A stretch of 64,000 nt of DNA from Allacma fusca (GCA_947179485.1 OX359249.1:49363402-49427401); one strand, 5' to 3'. Shown: positions 23,045-35,670, counted from the first letter of the stretch. Numbers and translations: made by a program. The notes: generated by a model not told the origin, from the sequence alone.

Positions 23045-24777
23045 TTGAAAGAGTGGGCGGTTTTCGTCTTCGTCTTGGTGTTATACGAATTTGAGATTCA
23101 AATTTCCGCGGTTTTTTATTCGCTGAGTCAATTACGAAAATTATTTTTCTTAATGAAAACATATATTAAAGCACTAGTATACAGCCCTGCTCCGCAGGGA
23201 AATTTGCTTTCGGTATTGGTTTGCTGTAACGCATTAAAACCTACATGATAATAGTACAATTTAAGCCATTTAAAATGTTGAAATTCGATAAACACGTGAA
23301 AAAATCGTGGTTGAACGCATTGGTGAACTTCTTACTAAAGCCCTGCGCATGCCCAATGTTTGATCCCTAGATCGCGGCTGGGAGCTTGCCCCGCATACAT
23401 TTTTACAAAATTAGTAAATTTATCTTTTAAAAACTTCATTAAAACAACATCAAGTATTTTACCTTGATATTCAGTGTCAACAATTTTTACTTTAACTTTC
23501 CTTCCAGTTGTAGCTCTGCAAAGTTCCTCTAAACGGATATGAAAAAAAATACCGACATTTTAGAATAAATCACCGAATGCGGACACCGCCAAATGTGAAT
23601 GTTCTAAATGAAAAGGTCGGTATAACTAAGAAAATTATTTACATGAAAATGTTTTTGAAAACCTTTTCCAAACGACTAATTTTCTTCCGTAGTAACTAAA
23701 CGGATTTCGCCAGAATGACCTTTGTGGACAACGTTCACTAAAGCTTATTGAGTCATATGATTTCCGATTGATTGTGCCGATTCGAATACTTTTCAATTCG
23801 AATAAAATAAGAAAGGAGCAATGGGATTGGAACTCATACCATATTTATTTTTTTATTTGCAAGTAAGAAAGGAACATCTATGGTATGGGTAGTTCGATTG
23901 GCCCGCCTTCGTTGTTTATTTTTGTTTACAAATAAGACAGGAGCATCAGTACAACGTGATGAATAGTCTGATGCAGGGTCGGATTTTTGTGGGAAGACAG
24001 GAAGATTCATTTTAGGGCAAAATATTTCTGGCAGCGAAAATCTCAAAGGAAATGGATTCTATTTTTCGAACAGGGATTTTAAAATTTGTTGATGTTCTTT
24101 ATGGCAATGATTTTCAAAATTGTTGGCGTGTTTCAGAGAAACAGGTATTTTTAGATTGGTTGACCTCATTTGACAGGGATTTGACCTCTTCTAGGAAAAT
24201 TATTTTTGCCAACCGGGATTTTGAAAATCGTTGAGGGCCTCCCTGCAGGAGTATTTGATTCAGCTCGGAAATTCAGAAATGATCTTCCAGGGATAATTAC
24301 AAAAATTCGACCCCTCTGCCCTGGTTTGATTGGCTCTCATTCGTTGTTTATATTTATTTTCCAATAGTAAAAGAGCATAAGTACAATGTGTTGGGTAGTC
24401 GTATTGGCTTGTTTTATTTTTCGAATATGCCATTTTACTTTTTGTACTTTTTTTACGAAGACGCTTTATAATTTTTTCGCTGTTTTACGAAGATTCAGTT
24501 TTACTTTTTTACAATATATTATGCTTTTACTTTTTGTATTTATTTACGCAGCTGTTTTTATATTTTGAGTGCTTTTTAAAAATAATATGCTTTTTCATGT
24601 TTTGTACTAATTAGATGCAGATTTCTTATTGGCTCGTAGATTTGGCGCGAAAATTCAAATGAACATTCAAATGAACATACATTTTAGCTCCATATAATAT
24701 AAGATAATACAACAAGCAACATGGCGCCGACATTGCCACAGGCCGCCGTCTACCGCCAAGACGGCCCACTCTTTCAA
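23045..24777. mobile_element. MITE family 1, copy B, enlarged by insertions
   Basis: Outer ends TTGAAAGAGTGGG (23045) and CCCACTCTTTCAA (24777) match copies A and D. The left 130 bp and right 60 bp are family sequence. The middle contains the interspersed repeat at 23180-23455 and unassigned AT-rich DNA. The flanks read TAA on the left and TTA on the right as part of the extended inverted ends. Confidence 0.5.
23180..23455 (+). repeat. Interspersed repeat, unsplit copy
   Basis: It joins sequences matching 13458-13640 and 8950-9073 without the 4.4-kb transposon between them. It therefore represents the pre-insertion form of that locus. It starts with a small hairpin (CCCTGCTCCGCAGGG). Confidence 0.75.
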
Positions 24778-25118
24778 ATTAGAAGCGAGAATTATTTGTT
24801 TAAATTATTAAAGCAAAATTAAATTAAAAGACCACTTTACCGTATGTTAGTCTACACTTTTACTAGGGTTGTCTTATTATGCTACTAGGAGCACTGCACA
24901 GCCAGCAATTGCTGGCTCAGCGAGGCAAATGTAAATGGGGGAGGCAGTAAATAGTTGTATACATACAATAGCATAATATTAGCACAACCCTAGTAAGAAT
25001 GTAGACTAACGTACGGTAAAATGATTTTTAAATTTAATTTTGCTTTAATAATTTTTTTAAATAATTATTATTCTCTATTAATTTGAAAGAGTGGGCCGTC
25101 TTGGTGGTAGACGGCTGC
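24745..25118. repeat. MITE-derived long palindrome
   Basis: Arms of about 140 bp (24745-24885 and about 24978-25118) are inverted copies running from GTCTACCGCCAAGACGGCCC through TAGTCTACA. The ~90-bp spacer contains the perfect palindrome AGCCAGCAATTGCTGGCT. An inverted copy of the same spacer lies at 25410-25490. The right arm is also the left end of copy D. Confidence 0.65.
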
Positions 25119-25399
25119 CCGTGTGTATGTCGCCGCCCTTGCTACTGTATAATGCTTTAATTTGTTTTTAATTTAAAAAAAATAATTTTAATATTTTTTT
25201 TAATTTAAAAAAATAGTTTTAATATTTTTTTTAATTTAAAAAAAATAATTTTGACATTTTTTTTACTTTAAAAAAAGAACTTAATAATTTATTTAGCCAG
25301 TGTTATTGCTGGCTCAGCCAATAAAAAACAGCGCGCGGAAATTTGAATCTCAAATTCGTGTTACACCAAGACGAAGACGAAGACGGCCCACTCTTTCAA
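25083..25399. mobile_element. MITE family 1, copy D
   Basis: It starts TTGAAAGAGTGGGCCGTCTT and ends with the exact reverse complement. The interior has GCCAGTGTTATTGCTGGC and AAATTTGAATCTCAAATT, as in copy A in inverse order, plus runs of TTTAAAAAAA. It is non-coding. Confidence 0.75.
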
Positions 25400-25768
25400 C
25401 TTAGTAGATAGGATGATTGCATACAACTATTTACTGCCTTTCCTATTTACATTTGCCTCGCTGAGCCAGCAATTGCTGGCTGTGCAGTGCTCGTATTATA
25501 TAATTAGTTAAAGACGCGAAGTGAAATATATATAATATTATAAATAAGGGTAGACTTGGTTCACTTTTTAACACAAGGCTTATATTTTATTCGCAGCAAC
25601 GTTTCGAGCTTTTACTCTTCTTTAGGCATATGATATCAAAAATTTCCAATTCTGAATTGAATAATATTGGTCCGACCACTACCCCTGATCAGGTTTTGAA
25701 TAGTGACTTTCCAGATAATAAGACTTCATCCAACGCCAACGATTTTGGTTGCACCACACTACTAGAAC

Positions 25769-27005
25769 TAGTGCCCCTCATGGGTACAGGTTTTACCCGG
25801 GTATTTGGGTACAGGTTCAGGTACAGGTACGTATCAGGTACAGGTACGTATCAGGTACATACTTCTTGTACCCATCCAATTTGGGTACAGGTTCAGGTTC
25901 AGTCGTTAGATACCTGAAAATTCAGGTTCAGGTTCAGGTATGGGTACAGGTACAAAAAGTAATCTTTTGGGTATAAACCCATCAGGTACGGGTACGCACT
26001 GGGTAAATACCTGAACCTGAATGTAAAATACCTGAACTTTCAGGTACTTTTCAGTCAATAATAATTTCCAAGTAACGCCTGTAAAGGTGTTGTTGAGCTT
26101 TAAAAACTCCTCCGAATTTTTGACCTTGAAACATTTTACATTAAAATTTATACGTATAAACTCAGTCAGGAAAACTAATTCCACCTTATAGGAACACGTG
26201 GCTAGTTACCCAGCATTAGCTGGAATGACCAGAGATTTTTTATCAGTTCCTGGAACTGCTAAAGAACAGAGATCTAAGATTGAGCGAGCCTTCTCCTATG
26301 GCCCAGATCTTCTGACGCATAAACGCTTATATAAGAGTGGAGTTACGGTAGGAAATGTTTTTGTTTCAAAGCTTGGCTGAAGTTAAAATCTGAGGAGTTT
26401 GAATCTAAAAAATGTTTTCCATTGCAAAAGCAATTGCAGGGTGCAAAACAAATTCTTAATCGTTTAATTTCTTGCCATTATTGAACGTTTAGAAAATATT
26501 ACACTGCATTTGTATTGTTGGACTGAACTTATTTATATCGTAGGTTTTGCTATCTATTATCCTTTTCAACCTTTATGTAATCATTTTTAGCCACTGATAA
26601 TTCCAGTACTTAGTCATTCTTTCGAAGAGTAAATAATAAAAATATATCTAATCTGATAAATAAATTTATTGAGTCAAAATGTCTTGGTCGCAGATATTTT
26701 AATTTTTTATTTCGTGTAAAATATTTGGTAATCCTTTAAATTTGTACAATGGAAAATACCCGGGTAGGTTCAGGTACTTTTAAAATATACCCGGGTACAG
26801 GTACTTTTTTGGGTACTTTTTGGGTACAGGTACTTTTCAGGTACAGGTACTCCTGATTTGGTTTGAGTACAGGTACAGGTTCAGGAAAATTGAACCCGGG
26901 TATTCAGGTACAGGTACGGGTATAGGTTCAAAAAATCCATGTACCCATGATTCAGATACAGGTTCAGGTCCAGGTACAACATTTTTGTACCCATGCGGAG
27001 CACTA
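25769..27005. mobile_element. hAT element, GGTACAGG-word type
   Basis: A perfect 8-bp target duplication ACTAGAAC lies at 25761-25768 and 27006-27013. The ends TAGTGCCCCTCATGGGTACA and TAGTGCTCCGCATGGGTACA match 18 of 20. Both subterminal zones (25785-26040 and 26755-26990) are filled with GGTACAGG/GGTTCAGG/CCTGAACCTG words. The insertion interrupts the gypsy relic. Confidence 0.88.
26198..26380 (+). pseudogene. hAT transposase C-terminal dimerisation remnant
   Basis: The open peptide YPALAGMTRDFLSVPGTAKEQ with a following RAFSYGPDLLTHKR matches the hAT dimerisation signature (YP.L..MA.D.L.IP.T....ER.FS....L.T..R). Only about 60 residues are left, inside the element's middle. The conserved E-R before F-S reads ERAFS. 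Confidence 0.7.
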
Positions 27006-27371
27006 ACTAGAACATGATTTCGAGTTATCAGATGATACGCCAGTGAGATGCCGTCCATACAGTGTTTCCCCACTTGAGCGCGCTGAGTTTGACAAGCAGG
27101 TCAAAATATTGATAGCCAAGGGTGTAGTGTAAGAAAGTGATTCCCCCTGGAGTAGTCCAGCTCTTTTGGTCAAAAAATTTGATGGCATCTATAGAATGTG
27201 TGTCGATTTCCGTAAGCTGAATGATTTTGTTTGAAGCTTTGTCAGGGTTTTAGTTGATTTCAAAATTAGATTTCCTTCCCGAGTTCGATCAGATTAAAAA
27301 TTCCAAAAGAGTTAAGGAATATTCGAGATTCGTTACCCCAAACGGACAATTTACTTTCAACCGGATGCCTT

Positions 27372-27866
27372 TTGGTCAGATCACAGCACCCCAAACCTTA
27401 TAAAGACTCATGGATAATATCGTCGAGGAAACATGATGGAAGTGGAGAGGAACTTGATAAGGTTCCAACAATCAATAGGGTTCCAGCCGAGACAAAAATA
27501 GATTTATTGCCGGAGGTCACAAGCCAGGTGCAGCCAGGAATGTCAGAAGTTATTCCTGAATTGCCACCGTTACTCAAAGTGACTCAGGAATGTGGAGTCA
27601 AAACGATCAAGGCAGATGGAAAATGTCTGCCTGAACAAAACGTTAGGGAAAAGATGGCTGACGTAGGTGAGCAGGACCGTCGAGCAGAGGAGCAGCCAAT
27701 CCCAGAGGAGTTAGCTGAGAGTGAGGAAAATGGCCGACCAATGGGAGTCAAGGAGCCTGGAATGGATTCGGAGAAGTCTAGAAAATATCGGGAGAAGAAA
27801 AATGGGTTGGATAGAGACATGAAGCTGAACGGACGTGCCCGATATTTGCTCCGATCAAGAAAATAG
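27372..27866 (+). pseudogene. Unidentified open frame inside the gypsy RT
   Basis: A 164-residue open frame starts in gypsy RT sequence. From about 27443 it continues as an acidic Glu/Pro-rich protein (VREKMADVGEQDRRAEEQP) ending in a basic RARYLLRSRK tail. The gypsy palm resumes at about 28180. The insert resembles the C-terminal tail of some LTR-element polyproteins, but I cannot place it. No target duplication was identified. Confidence 0.4.
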
Positions 27867-30150
27867 GAGTGAAGTGAAATCAGTCATTTCTATTGAATTT
27901 CCTTCTAAGTTTGTTTTGCGAAACCAATTATAATTTTACGATCGGTGACTAAAATTGTCATATTTTGGATTTAAGGAAATTAGAGGGTTGCGAGAACAGT
28001 AAATAAACTAATAATTTTCACAAATATCCGTAAAATAATGTGACTTGTGGATAGTTAAATTTTATTACAGCCAAGATCCTATAATTTTATCATCATTAAT
28101 TTCTAATGTCACGAGATTTCCTTTTCACCATCATAAAGGGCTATTCGAAGGTGAGATTGTGTCGTATCTCAAAGTATCAACGACAGATAAAATGTTAGGA
28201 TTCCTTAAATGGCAGGTAGCGGTCTGCTTCATAGACGGCGTAGCGGTATACTCCAAATCCTTTGATCAACATCTCATAGATCTAGGGAGTGTTAGAAAAT
28301 GTTATTGATGGAGGACTTACTCTCAAGCCCTCCAAATGTCAATTTGATGTGAAGATAGTAAAGTATTTAGGTCATTACATCTTTTGTGATTGACTGAAGT
28401 AGACACCGAAAAAGTGAAATCCATCGAAAATTTTCCTGTTCACAAGAGTATAAAACCGCAAAGTCCTTCCATTGCATCTGTTCCTATTACCGACAGTTCG
28501 TAATTAATTTCAGTAAAATTTCAGCCCCTATTACAGCATTGTTCAAAAAGATTTTTTATACAGAAGACTGTCAAAAATCTTTTGATGAGTTGAAACGGAA
28601 GTTAGTCGAGGACCATATATTAACTCATTTCATAGACGAATGTCCCACCATTCTCGCCACGGATGCATGTCAAGATGGTATTACAGGAATTCTTTGTCAA
28701 ATTCAAGACTGTAAGGAAAAAGTGGTCCCTAAATGAACCTGAACAAAAACATCATGTATCAGAGTTAGAGGGGTTAGGGGTAGTAGTCAGTCAAATTTTT
28801 CCGTCCGTTTCTGTACGGTAGTCGTTTTGAAATTCAGACGGAATTCCCTTACGTACTTAATGACTATGAAATATTTAAAAGGTAGGCTATCCCGATGGAG
28901 TAAGGCTTTGTTGGAATATCAATTTAACATATAATACAAGACGGGAATCCTAAATTCTAATGTAGTTACCCTATCCAGAAATCCTAGCAATCCCGCCCCA
29001 ATTTCCGAAACAGACTACCCTGAATTATCCACCAGTCTAAATAAACTTAACCTCTAAGATCCCGAGCATATACAGGGTCTCATCAGCAGTCAGAGAACTG
29101 ATACCTTCATTGCTCCCATAATTACCCATAAGATACGCCGGCACGATCCCAAGCTAGGTAGATATCCAGATTTTACACTACAAATTGGATTATTATATCG
29201 AACGAAAAGTAATGTTGGTGGTACGCTTTGGAAACTGTGTATCACAACCGATTCTCGCAAAAAACTGAACAAATTAGTACATACCCACCCTACGGGTGGT
29301 CACTTGGGCGTAAGTAAAACCCTAAATACAATTCAATCCAGATATTACTGGTCCCACTTAAAAAAGATGTTCAAAAATATACCATTTGTCAAAGACATTA
29401 TCGCGGAAAAACTCCCACATCTGGACCCATGATCTCCTTTCCATCCCCACAAAATTCCTTCGAAACGGTGGCTATTGACTTTGCTGGTCCATTCCCTGAA
29501 TCCCCCGGAGAAAATACCTGATAGCAGTGGATCATCTCACCCGCTATGTTGAATTCTACCCAATTTCTGCCCAAAATTTCTATGAAGCCCTTAGAGGATC
29601 CTCCAGTCATTTATCAACAAGTATCGTACACACAACCTTATTATTACTGACCCCGGGAGTCGGTTCACTTCAAAAGCCTTTCAAAAGTTCTGCGAGGACT
29701 TTCGAATAAACCACCATCTGATACCCCTCAGGCTCATCATGTGAATGGTTTGGTAGAACGTCACATTGGTACAAAAACGCGTAATTTCAAAGTTTTTGTC
29801 GGTTAAACATGACCAGTGGGAAACTTGGTTATTTTCCTCACTATTTGCACATAATACCTCATTAAACTCAATTTCCAAATTCATCCCTTATTATTTACTT
29901 TACGAACGAGACCCAATACTCCCGTGTGACAAAAAATTTCCTAGTATAGATTGGCGAGGGGATGATCGCTACCGAGATAAGACTTTAAAATGTGTCTCTT
30001 TTGCCTGTGATCAGGCTCGCTCTAACACCAACCTTACCCGTAAAATACTAAAGGAGATATATGATTCAAATTTTCTCCCTGTAGAATATCAACCGAAGAA
30101 ATTAGTTTTAGTAGCCGAATTCAAGCGAAAAGCAGGTCGAGAAGTGAGAG

Positions 30151-30211
30151 GCACAGCGAGCTGAAAAAGCTCAAGTCTGCCTGCGACAGACGGAAATTCA
30201 GCTCGCTGTGC
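30151..30211. repeat. 15-bp perfect hairpin
   Basis: GCACAGCGAGCTGAA (30151-30165) is exactly complementary to 30197-30211, with a 31-nt loop. It lies where the gypsy relic ends and may mark a foldback junction. Confidence 0.8.
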
Positions 30212-30991
30212 TTCTGGGGTTGGTACCACCACGCTATATACAACCGGCTTGCTTCGATATATAGTAGGCATCGGCATACCGATATAGCCATACGTTATTT
30301 TCGTCCATATCGTACATTTTTCTTAACGATAATTGAACGTTAAGTATTAAATCTCTTACACTTTGAACGATATATCGGCCAGTTTCCATATCGTAAATAC
30401 GTGGTTAAATTCCTCAAACAAGGGTTCACCCTAAACATTTTAATGAATATTACCTAATTCAAAACATCACGTCAGTCAGCTCATAATAATACCATATAAA
30501 TTCCTGGTTTCCTCAAAACATGCGTATTTATGTGTGTACCAGTTCTCATTCAATTAATACCAACTATAGCTCGGTGTTCCGTATGGGATCCGTAAAAAGA
30601 AAAGTTCTTTGATAATTTTTCGAACAATGCATTTTTTGACACTTTTTGTTATAAACAGTAGTAATAGGGTGAGTATTTAATTAATAGTCAATACTTACGC
30701 AGTGTTGGTCAATTTATATTTTTGTTTACCTTCCAGTAAACACTATCTACATTTTATAAGTATTGTAAGCCCTTTCCAGCTCCGATCTATTCTTAGATTG
30801 TCAAAGGCCTTTTGTCCCAAGGAATTGAGTGGCGGTTTAACCCGCCAGCAACACCACATATGGGGGTCTATGGGAAGCAGCCGTGAAGTCGGCCAAATTC
30901 CACCTCCAACGTGTCCTTGGCCGAAGCCCGCTGACCTACAAGGAGTACGACACGCTACTTAAGGAAGTCGAAGCCTGCATGAACTCCAGAC

Positions 30992-33040
30992 TAGGCCTCC
31001 GCTCATGTACAACTCAGACATGAATGTTTCATGTTTGACTCATGTCTCAACTCATGTTCATGTATCTGAATATCGAGTCACAAACCATTCATGTGCATTT
31101 AAAACATACTTGACAACAGACATGATTTTTCAAGTCATGTCTTATGTCATGTGCAGGTTACCTTGAAAACATGACAATATTTTCATGTACACTTTCATGT
31201 TCACAAAAGCGGAAGACATGAACTCAAGCTCAAAAACACGAATATTTTCATGTCACCACAAAGTATGCTACTAATAGCCAAATGTTTCCATGTCGTTCAA
31301 TTCCTTTATCGTATTAAGCGTCATTTTAAGTTGTGCACTGACACTATTAAGGAAAAAGAAGGTTCAAATATGACCGAAAAAGCACCTGGAAGTAGCAGTA
31401 TTCAGGAAATTGGCATTTTTGGAAGAATTTCAAGAATTGCCATTAAAAAACGTTAAGAAACAACGATCAAGTGTACATAATCATTTCACACTCGAGGAAG
31501 GAAATATCTGGAGATATTATTGTGTACGTACAATTTAGTTAGCGGCAAGGACAATGAATACTTTGCTTTTAGATACTCCCTTAAAGTTGAAGCAAATTCG
31601 GGAACCGGATATTGAAGAAGGCCTTTAGTCCTTTAGCATCACAAATCAATTGATTTAAAGAAAGAACCTGTCGCAGACCACAAGGGTGCAATTGTAGAAG
31701 CATTTGCTAAACAAGCTAGTGTTATTCCTAGAGCTTCCAATGTGTTCAACATTTTTGTTCCGTACGAAATTCCGTTCCGTTCCGAAACCTACAAATAATA
31801 TTGTTCCCGGTTCCGTTCCGGCTGTCGGGACATCGGAACATTTGAACTGACACCGTTCGGAACAAAGTAGTAAAGCATTTTTTCCGTTTCAGGTTGTGTT
31901 CCGTTCCGTATTATGCTAGTTTTTCCGTTCCGAACCCGTTCCGTTCCGAAATATCCCGGAATTTTTTACAACATATGAAATGCGTGTACAAATTACTGGC
32001 AACTTAATATATGTACATGATATACTTTTAATATAATTATTGAATGCTAGGGAATGCTATTATTTAATTATATAAAATAATATTTAATAATAATTATGCC
32101 ATATAAAAAGAACTACTTTTCAGCATTATATAATTATTATTATTTATTTTTTAGCAATAAATATTTTTAGCGTGTGGACTTCAATGGCCTAACAGTGTTA
32201 ATTTCCTGCAAGCTTGCTTCATTGCTGCTAATAATTTCGATTTCAGAATTTTAATTTCGAGAAAAATCGTCCATGCCCATTTTTATTAAACAAAATTAGT
32301 TATTCTGTTGATTTTCATGGAAAACGATACTCGCATTACATATAAGCATTTGCGTAAATTAAATCTGTGTTCATTCAATTTCGCTATTTTGGCAAAAAAC
32401 TGCTTACAAGCCAGAGCGATAAGAAATGTGTTTCCATTCTAGTTGAACGATGGCGCGACACTTCAGAAATTGTACCGGGATCGGTTCGGAACGGAACAGA
32501 ACAATTCCGCTTTCCGATGACATAAATTATATGGGACATTTTTCGTACCGATGCTCCGAACCGTCCCGGTCCCAATATTATCGGTACAAGTGCTCATGTT
32601 CCGGTTTTGTGCCGATTCAATGACGGAACCAAAAAGAATGTTCCGAAATTGTTCCGTTCCGTTTCCGAACACGGAACTTCGGGATTTCGGAAACCCGAAG
32701 GAAGCTCTAGTTATTCCCTTATTGCGGGAATCCGAATCTCTCTTGTTGTGTACTTTCTTAAATATAAGCTTAATAACTCTTCTGAAATTTAGTTCATGTC
32801 ATCATGTTCATGTACATGTTCATGTCCAGTTCATGTACTTGAAATTGCCACTTTTCATGTTCATGTAAATGTCATGTTCATGTGTGCTTTATTCACATGA
32901 AATAAAAATCAAGTATTCGTTTTGAATCACATGATTTAATTCGTGTAATTTTGAAAACAACTCATGTAAAACATGAAAATTCATGTTCATGTTCAAGTTC
33001 ATGTTCATGTTTAAGAAAATTGTACATGTGCGGAGGCCTA
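30992..33040. mobile_element. hAT-like element, CATGTTCATG-word type
   Basis: Target duplication CTCCAGAC (30984-30991 and 33041-33048) is perfect. Ends TAGGCCTCCGCTCATGTACA and TAGGCCTCCGCACATGTACA match 19 of 20. Subterminal zones (31005-31255 and 32790-33030) are dense in CATGT/TTCATG words. Removing it restores the BEL integrase frame at E-A-C-M-N-S-R-P. The middle (31260-31728) has no recognisable transposase and is split by a second hAT. Confidence 0.85.
31729..32709. mobile_element. hAT-like element, GTTCCG-word type (nested)
   Basis: Target duplication GTTATTCC (31721-31728 and 32710-32717) is perfect. The first 10 bp TAGAGCTTCC are inverted at the right end. Both ends are packed with GTTCCG/CGGAAC words (31755-31960 and 32480-32690). 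The 500-bp AT-rich centre is non-coding. It is the youngest layer of a hAT in hAT in BEL stack. Confidence 0.85.
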
Positions 33041-33726
33041 CTCCAGACCATTGTGCCCGGACAGTACTCACCCAGATGAACTGCAACCATTGGCACCAGG
33101 TCACTTCCTAATTGGAGGACCCTTAGTTCCAGGATGGGAAGATGACCTCCAGGATGAGAATCCCAATCGTTTGTCTCGGTGGCAATGTCAACAGCAGATC
33201 ACTCAACATTTCTGGAGGCGTTGGAAAGAATAATATCTACAACAGCTTCAGACCCGAACCAAATGGAAAGTAGCTCAGAAGAATATAAAAGAAGGCGACC
33301 TGGTCGGCGTTGAAAACAGCAGATGGAACCTTGAAGCGGCCTGTCGTCAAACTAGTGGTCCTACCAACCAATCCCGATGATGATGACGAAAATTAAATTT
33401 TATCAGCTAGTTTTATTAAGCCTTTTTACTTATTGATACATTAAATGCGTCTCACTATACTAATACATCACGGCCCAGCGGGATGTTTACCTTCCAGTAA
33501 ACAATATCTACAATTTATAAGTATTGCAAGCCCTGTCCAGCTCCGATCTATTCTTAGATGCGACCTGTCCTCGCAAGTAACATTTTATCTTTTTATTTAA
33601 ATTAATGAAATTTCAAGAAAGGCACTCCTTTGTATTTTGTTAGGCGCTAAAGATAATGTCATGACTAATTCCTAAATGTTAAGTGTTCTATTTTTTTGAA
33701 ATAAAAAAAGAAGAAAGAAGAAAGGA

Positions 33727-34512
33727 GTGTTTCAAGGCTTACCATGTTCACCTTTACAATTTAACATCTCAACTAATCATGTTCATAAAGAGCTTTCAGA
33801 AATAGAAGTAGCAAATCGATACGGTTTTGAAATACATCCTGATGTCATGAAATTTACAAATGCGGGATTTGCAGATGATTTAGCAGTAGCATCGGATTCA
33901 ATAAAAGGAACTACTGAGCTGGGTAGAATAGCGTTGTTTAATTTGAACAAAGTCGGGTATAACTCAAACCCAAGTAAATGTAAGGCTATTGTAATTAGCA
34001 ACGGAATGTTAGTTAATCAACCAGTACAAATTAGCAATGATTTTATCATTCCTGCAATTGAAATGGTTGAGGCTATCAAATATTTAGGTGTCACTTATAA
34101 TGCTGAAATAGTTTTTGACATGCCAGCTATAATTAAAAATTTTGGTAAAGATCTCCAAAATTTAGTATCAACACCTATGTTAAGATCTGATCAGAAGCTA
34201 AATATTATCAATGAATATATATGGCCTACATTAATTTACCCTTTACAATGTGCGCCATTAAAGATTCCAATGTCATTTTTGAAAAATTTAAATAAGCTAA
34301 TTTCTAGTGCAATCAAAGAAATAATTGGTTTACCGAATTACATTCCAAACGCAATGCTTTACACATCAAGAAAATTAAGAGGATTGGAAATGGTGAACGC
34401 AGAATGGGAAGCTTTCCTACAACATTATAATATTTGTTTAGCTTTGTTAAAATCAAATGACAAATTCATCCCTTACGTAAGAGATTCGCACGTCAAATTG
34501 AGCCTCATATGA
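33727..34512 (+). pseudogene. R2-like reverse transcriptase fragment
   Basis: A 261-residue open frame begins inside an RT (VFQGLPCSPLQFNIS), followed by TNAGFADDLAVASDS, the catalytic F-A-D-D box. It continues through NLNKVGYNSNPSKCKAI, a EAIKYLGVTYN box and an R2-type thumb (LNKLISSAIKEIIGLPNYIP). The N-terminal DNA-binding fingers and C-terminal endonuclease are absent. An A-rich tract (GAAAGAAGAAAGAAGAAA-like) precedes it. The assignment to the R2 group rests on motif style. Confidence 0.55.
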
Positions 34513-34639
34513 CTTACGAAAACTTACAAAACTCAACGTCCGATAGACCGACATGTTTTACTCAGAATAACGTCGAAGTTCAACATTTAAATTATTACCC
34601 TTATTTAAAGTTGGGTTGACCTAATTTTCTACTCGGGAT

Positions 34640-35140
34640 GGAATTGCCTATTCTAATACATCGAAATTTTTAAAAAGGTCTCCCCCTAACGATTTTGACA
34701 AACATTTGCATGTGTGTGCCCAATTATTGCAAGCTAGTATGCAAAATCTTATGTAATACCAAGGGCTTGGCCCTTAAAAATTAATTATTTAAAAATGCAA
34801 ATTATGGTTGCCATAATCATAACCTTGAATATTTGAAACGTACATCTTCAGTATGTATAGTTAACGAGATCTGAAGCTGTTTATACATAAGTTTTCCCTT
34901 GAGTCTACGGAATTGCCTATCCTAATACATTGCAGTTTTTTAAAGGACTTCCCCCACAACAACTGTGATAAAAATTTGCACATATGTCTGCCTAGTTATT
35001 GCAAGCTAGTGTGCAAAATCTTTTGATGGGGGACCAAGGGCTAGGGCCCTTAAAAATTAATTGTTTAAAAATGCAAATATAGTTGTCATAATCATAACCT
35101 ATAATATTCGAAACCTAACTTGAAGTCTTTACAATATTAA
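34640..35140 (+). repeat. 269-bp tandem duplication
   Basis: GGAATTGCCTATYCTAATAC is repeated 269 bp apart (34640 and 34909). Both copies continue through TTATTGCAAGCTAGTRTGCA, CCAAGGGCTWGG and AATTAATT.TTTAAAAATGC. The copies are diverged by point changes and small indels. It lies directly downstream of the R2-like fragment. Confidence 0.75.
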
Positions 35141-35174
35141 CAACTAATAATTCAATTATTTGAACTTCATGAAC

Positions 35175-35670
35175 TGTCTGCTTACAGTAGACAACATGAT
35201 GTTTATATAAGATATAACCAGGAACATAATCCTCATGCTGTTTTCCTTATTATGCTAATTGTAAGGTGACTACTGGGCCCAGTGACTTTAGCTCAGTTTA
35301 TTTTTACTAGAAGTCAGTAGACTCCTTATCTAATCTAACTGAACTTGTTTTGTTAAGATGACCTACAGTAAGTTTATAAATAGAGTACCGCTCAATTTAT
35401 GCGTCCCTTTTGAAGAATGATTGAATGAAAGGTAGAAGCAAAATAGAACCCTACGAACACACTTGTCTTCTCTGACTGCTGAAACTTATTTTTATGTTGA
35501 CATTATTTTGTGTAATTAAATTAATATTTTGGGTTCCTAATTCGACTTCGAATTTGCTCACACACATAACATTTTCTCATAGCACGAGGTGCTCTCATCA
35601 CACTAACTAATTATCTCGGCGAACACATCATTTTATCTCATACAGTCCGTTCCAACATCCACGGCTATCA
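35175..35670 (+). repeat. BEL 5' LTR
   Basis: It begins TGTCTGCTTACAGTAGACA, an imperfect inverted repeat, and ends ...GGCTATCA. TTTATATAAG near 35203 may be the TATA region. It pairs with 41177-41668. Confidence 0.93.

Larger units (their letters stand above)
25630..30164 (+). mobile_element. Ty3/gypsy retrotransposon relic
   Basis: 5'-truncated pol in plus-strand order: the pre-RT segment (25630-25768), RT fingers (27014-27442: RCRPYSVSPLER.EF, GIYRMCVDFRKLN, TPNGQFTFNRMPFG), RT palm and thumb (28180-28440: CFIDGVAVYSKSF, LTLKPSKCQFDV, YLGHYI), RNase H (28520-28735: LATDACQDGITGIL), the integrase zinc and core region (29270-29760) and an integrase C-terminal part (29766-30164). The catalytic YxDD is FIDG, so it is inactive. 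It is interrupted by a hAT at 25769 and by about 740 bp at 27443. No LTR was identified. Confidence 0.75.
30723..33560 (+). mobile_element. Deleted BEL/Pao relic with LTR pieces
   Basis: About 76 bp starting TGTTTACCTTCCAGTAAACA (30723-30798) is repeated at 33484-33560 and behaves as LTR starts. Between them the integrase core tail is recognisable (30850-30991: PHMGGLWEAAVKSAKFHLQRVL) and continues after a hAT insertion at 33041 (EACMNSRP...). It then gives an integrase C-terminal part (33090-33390) with FLIGGPLV and WQCQQQITQHFWRRW. Gag, protease and RT are deleted. Confidence 0.7.

Noticed and set aside
25749-27073. Open frames made of GTG/QVQVQV-type repeats
   Set aside because: They are translations of the GGTACAGG word arrays of the hAT element, not proteins.
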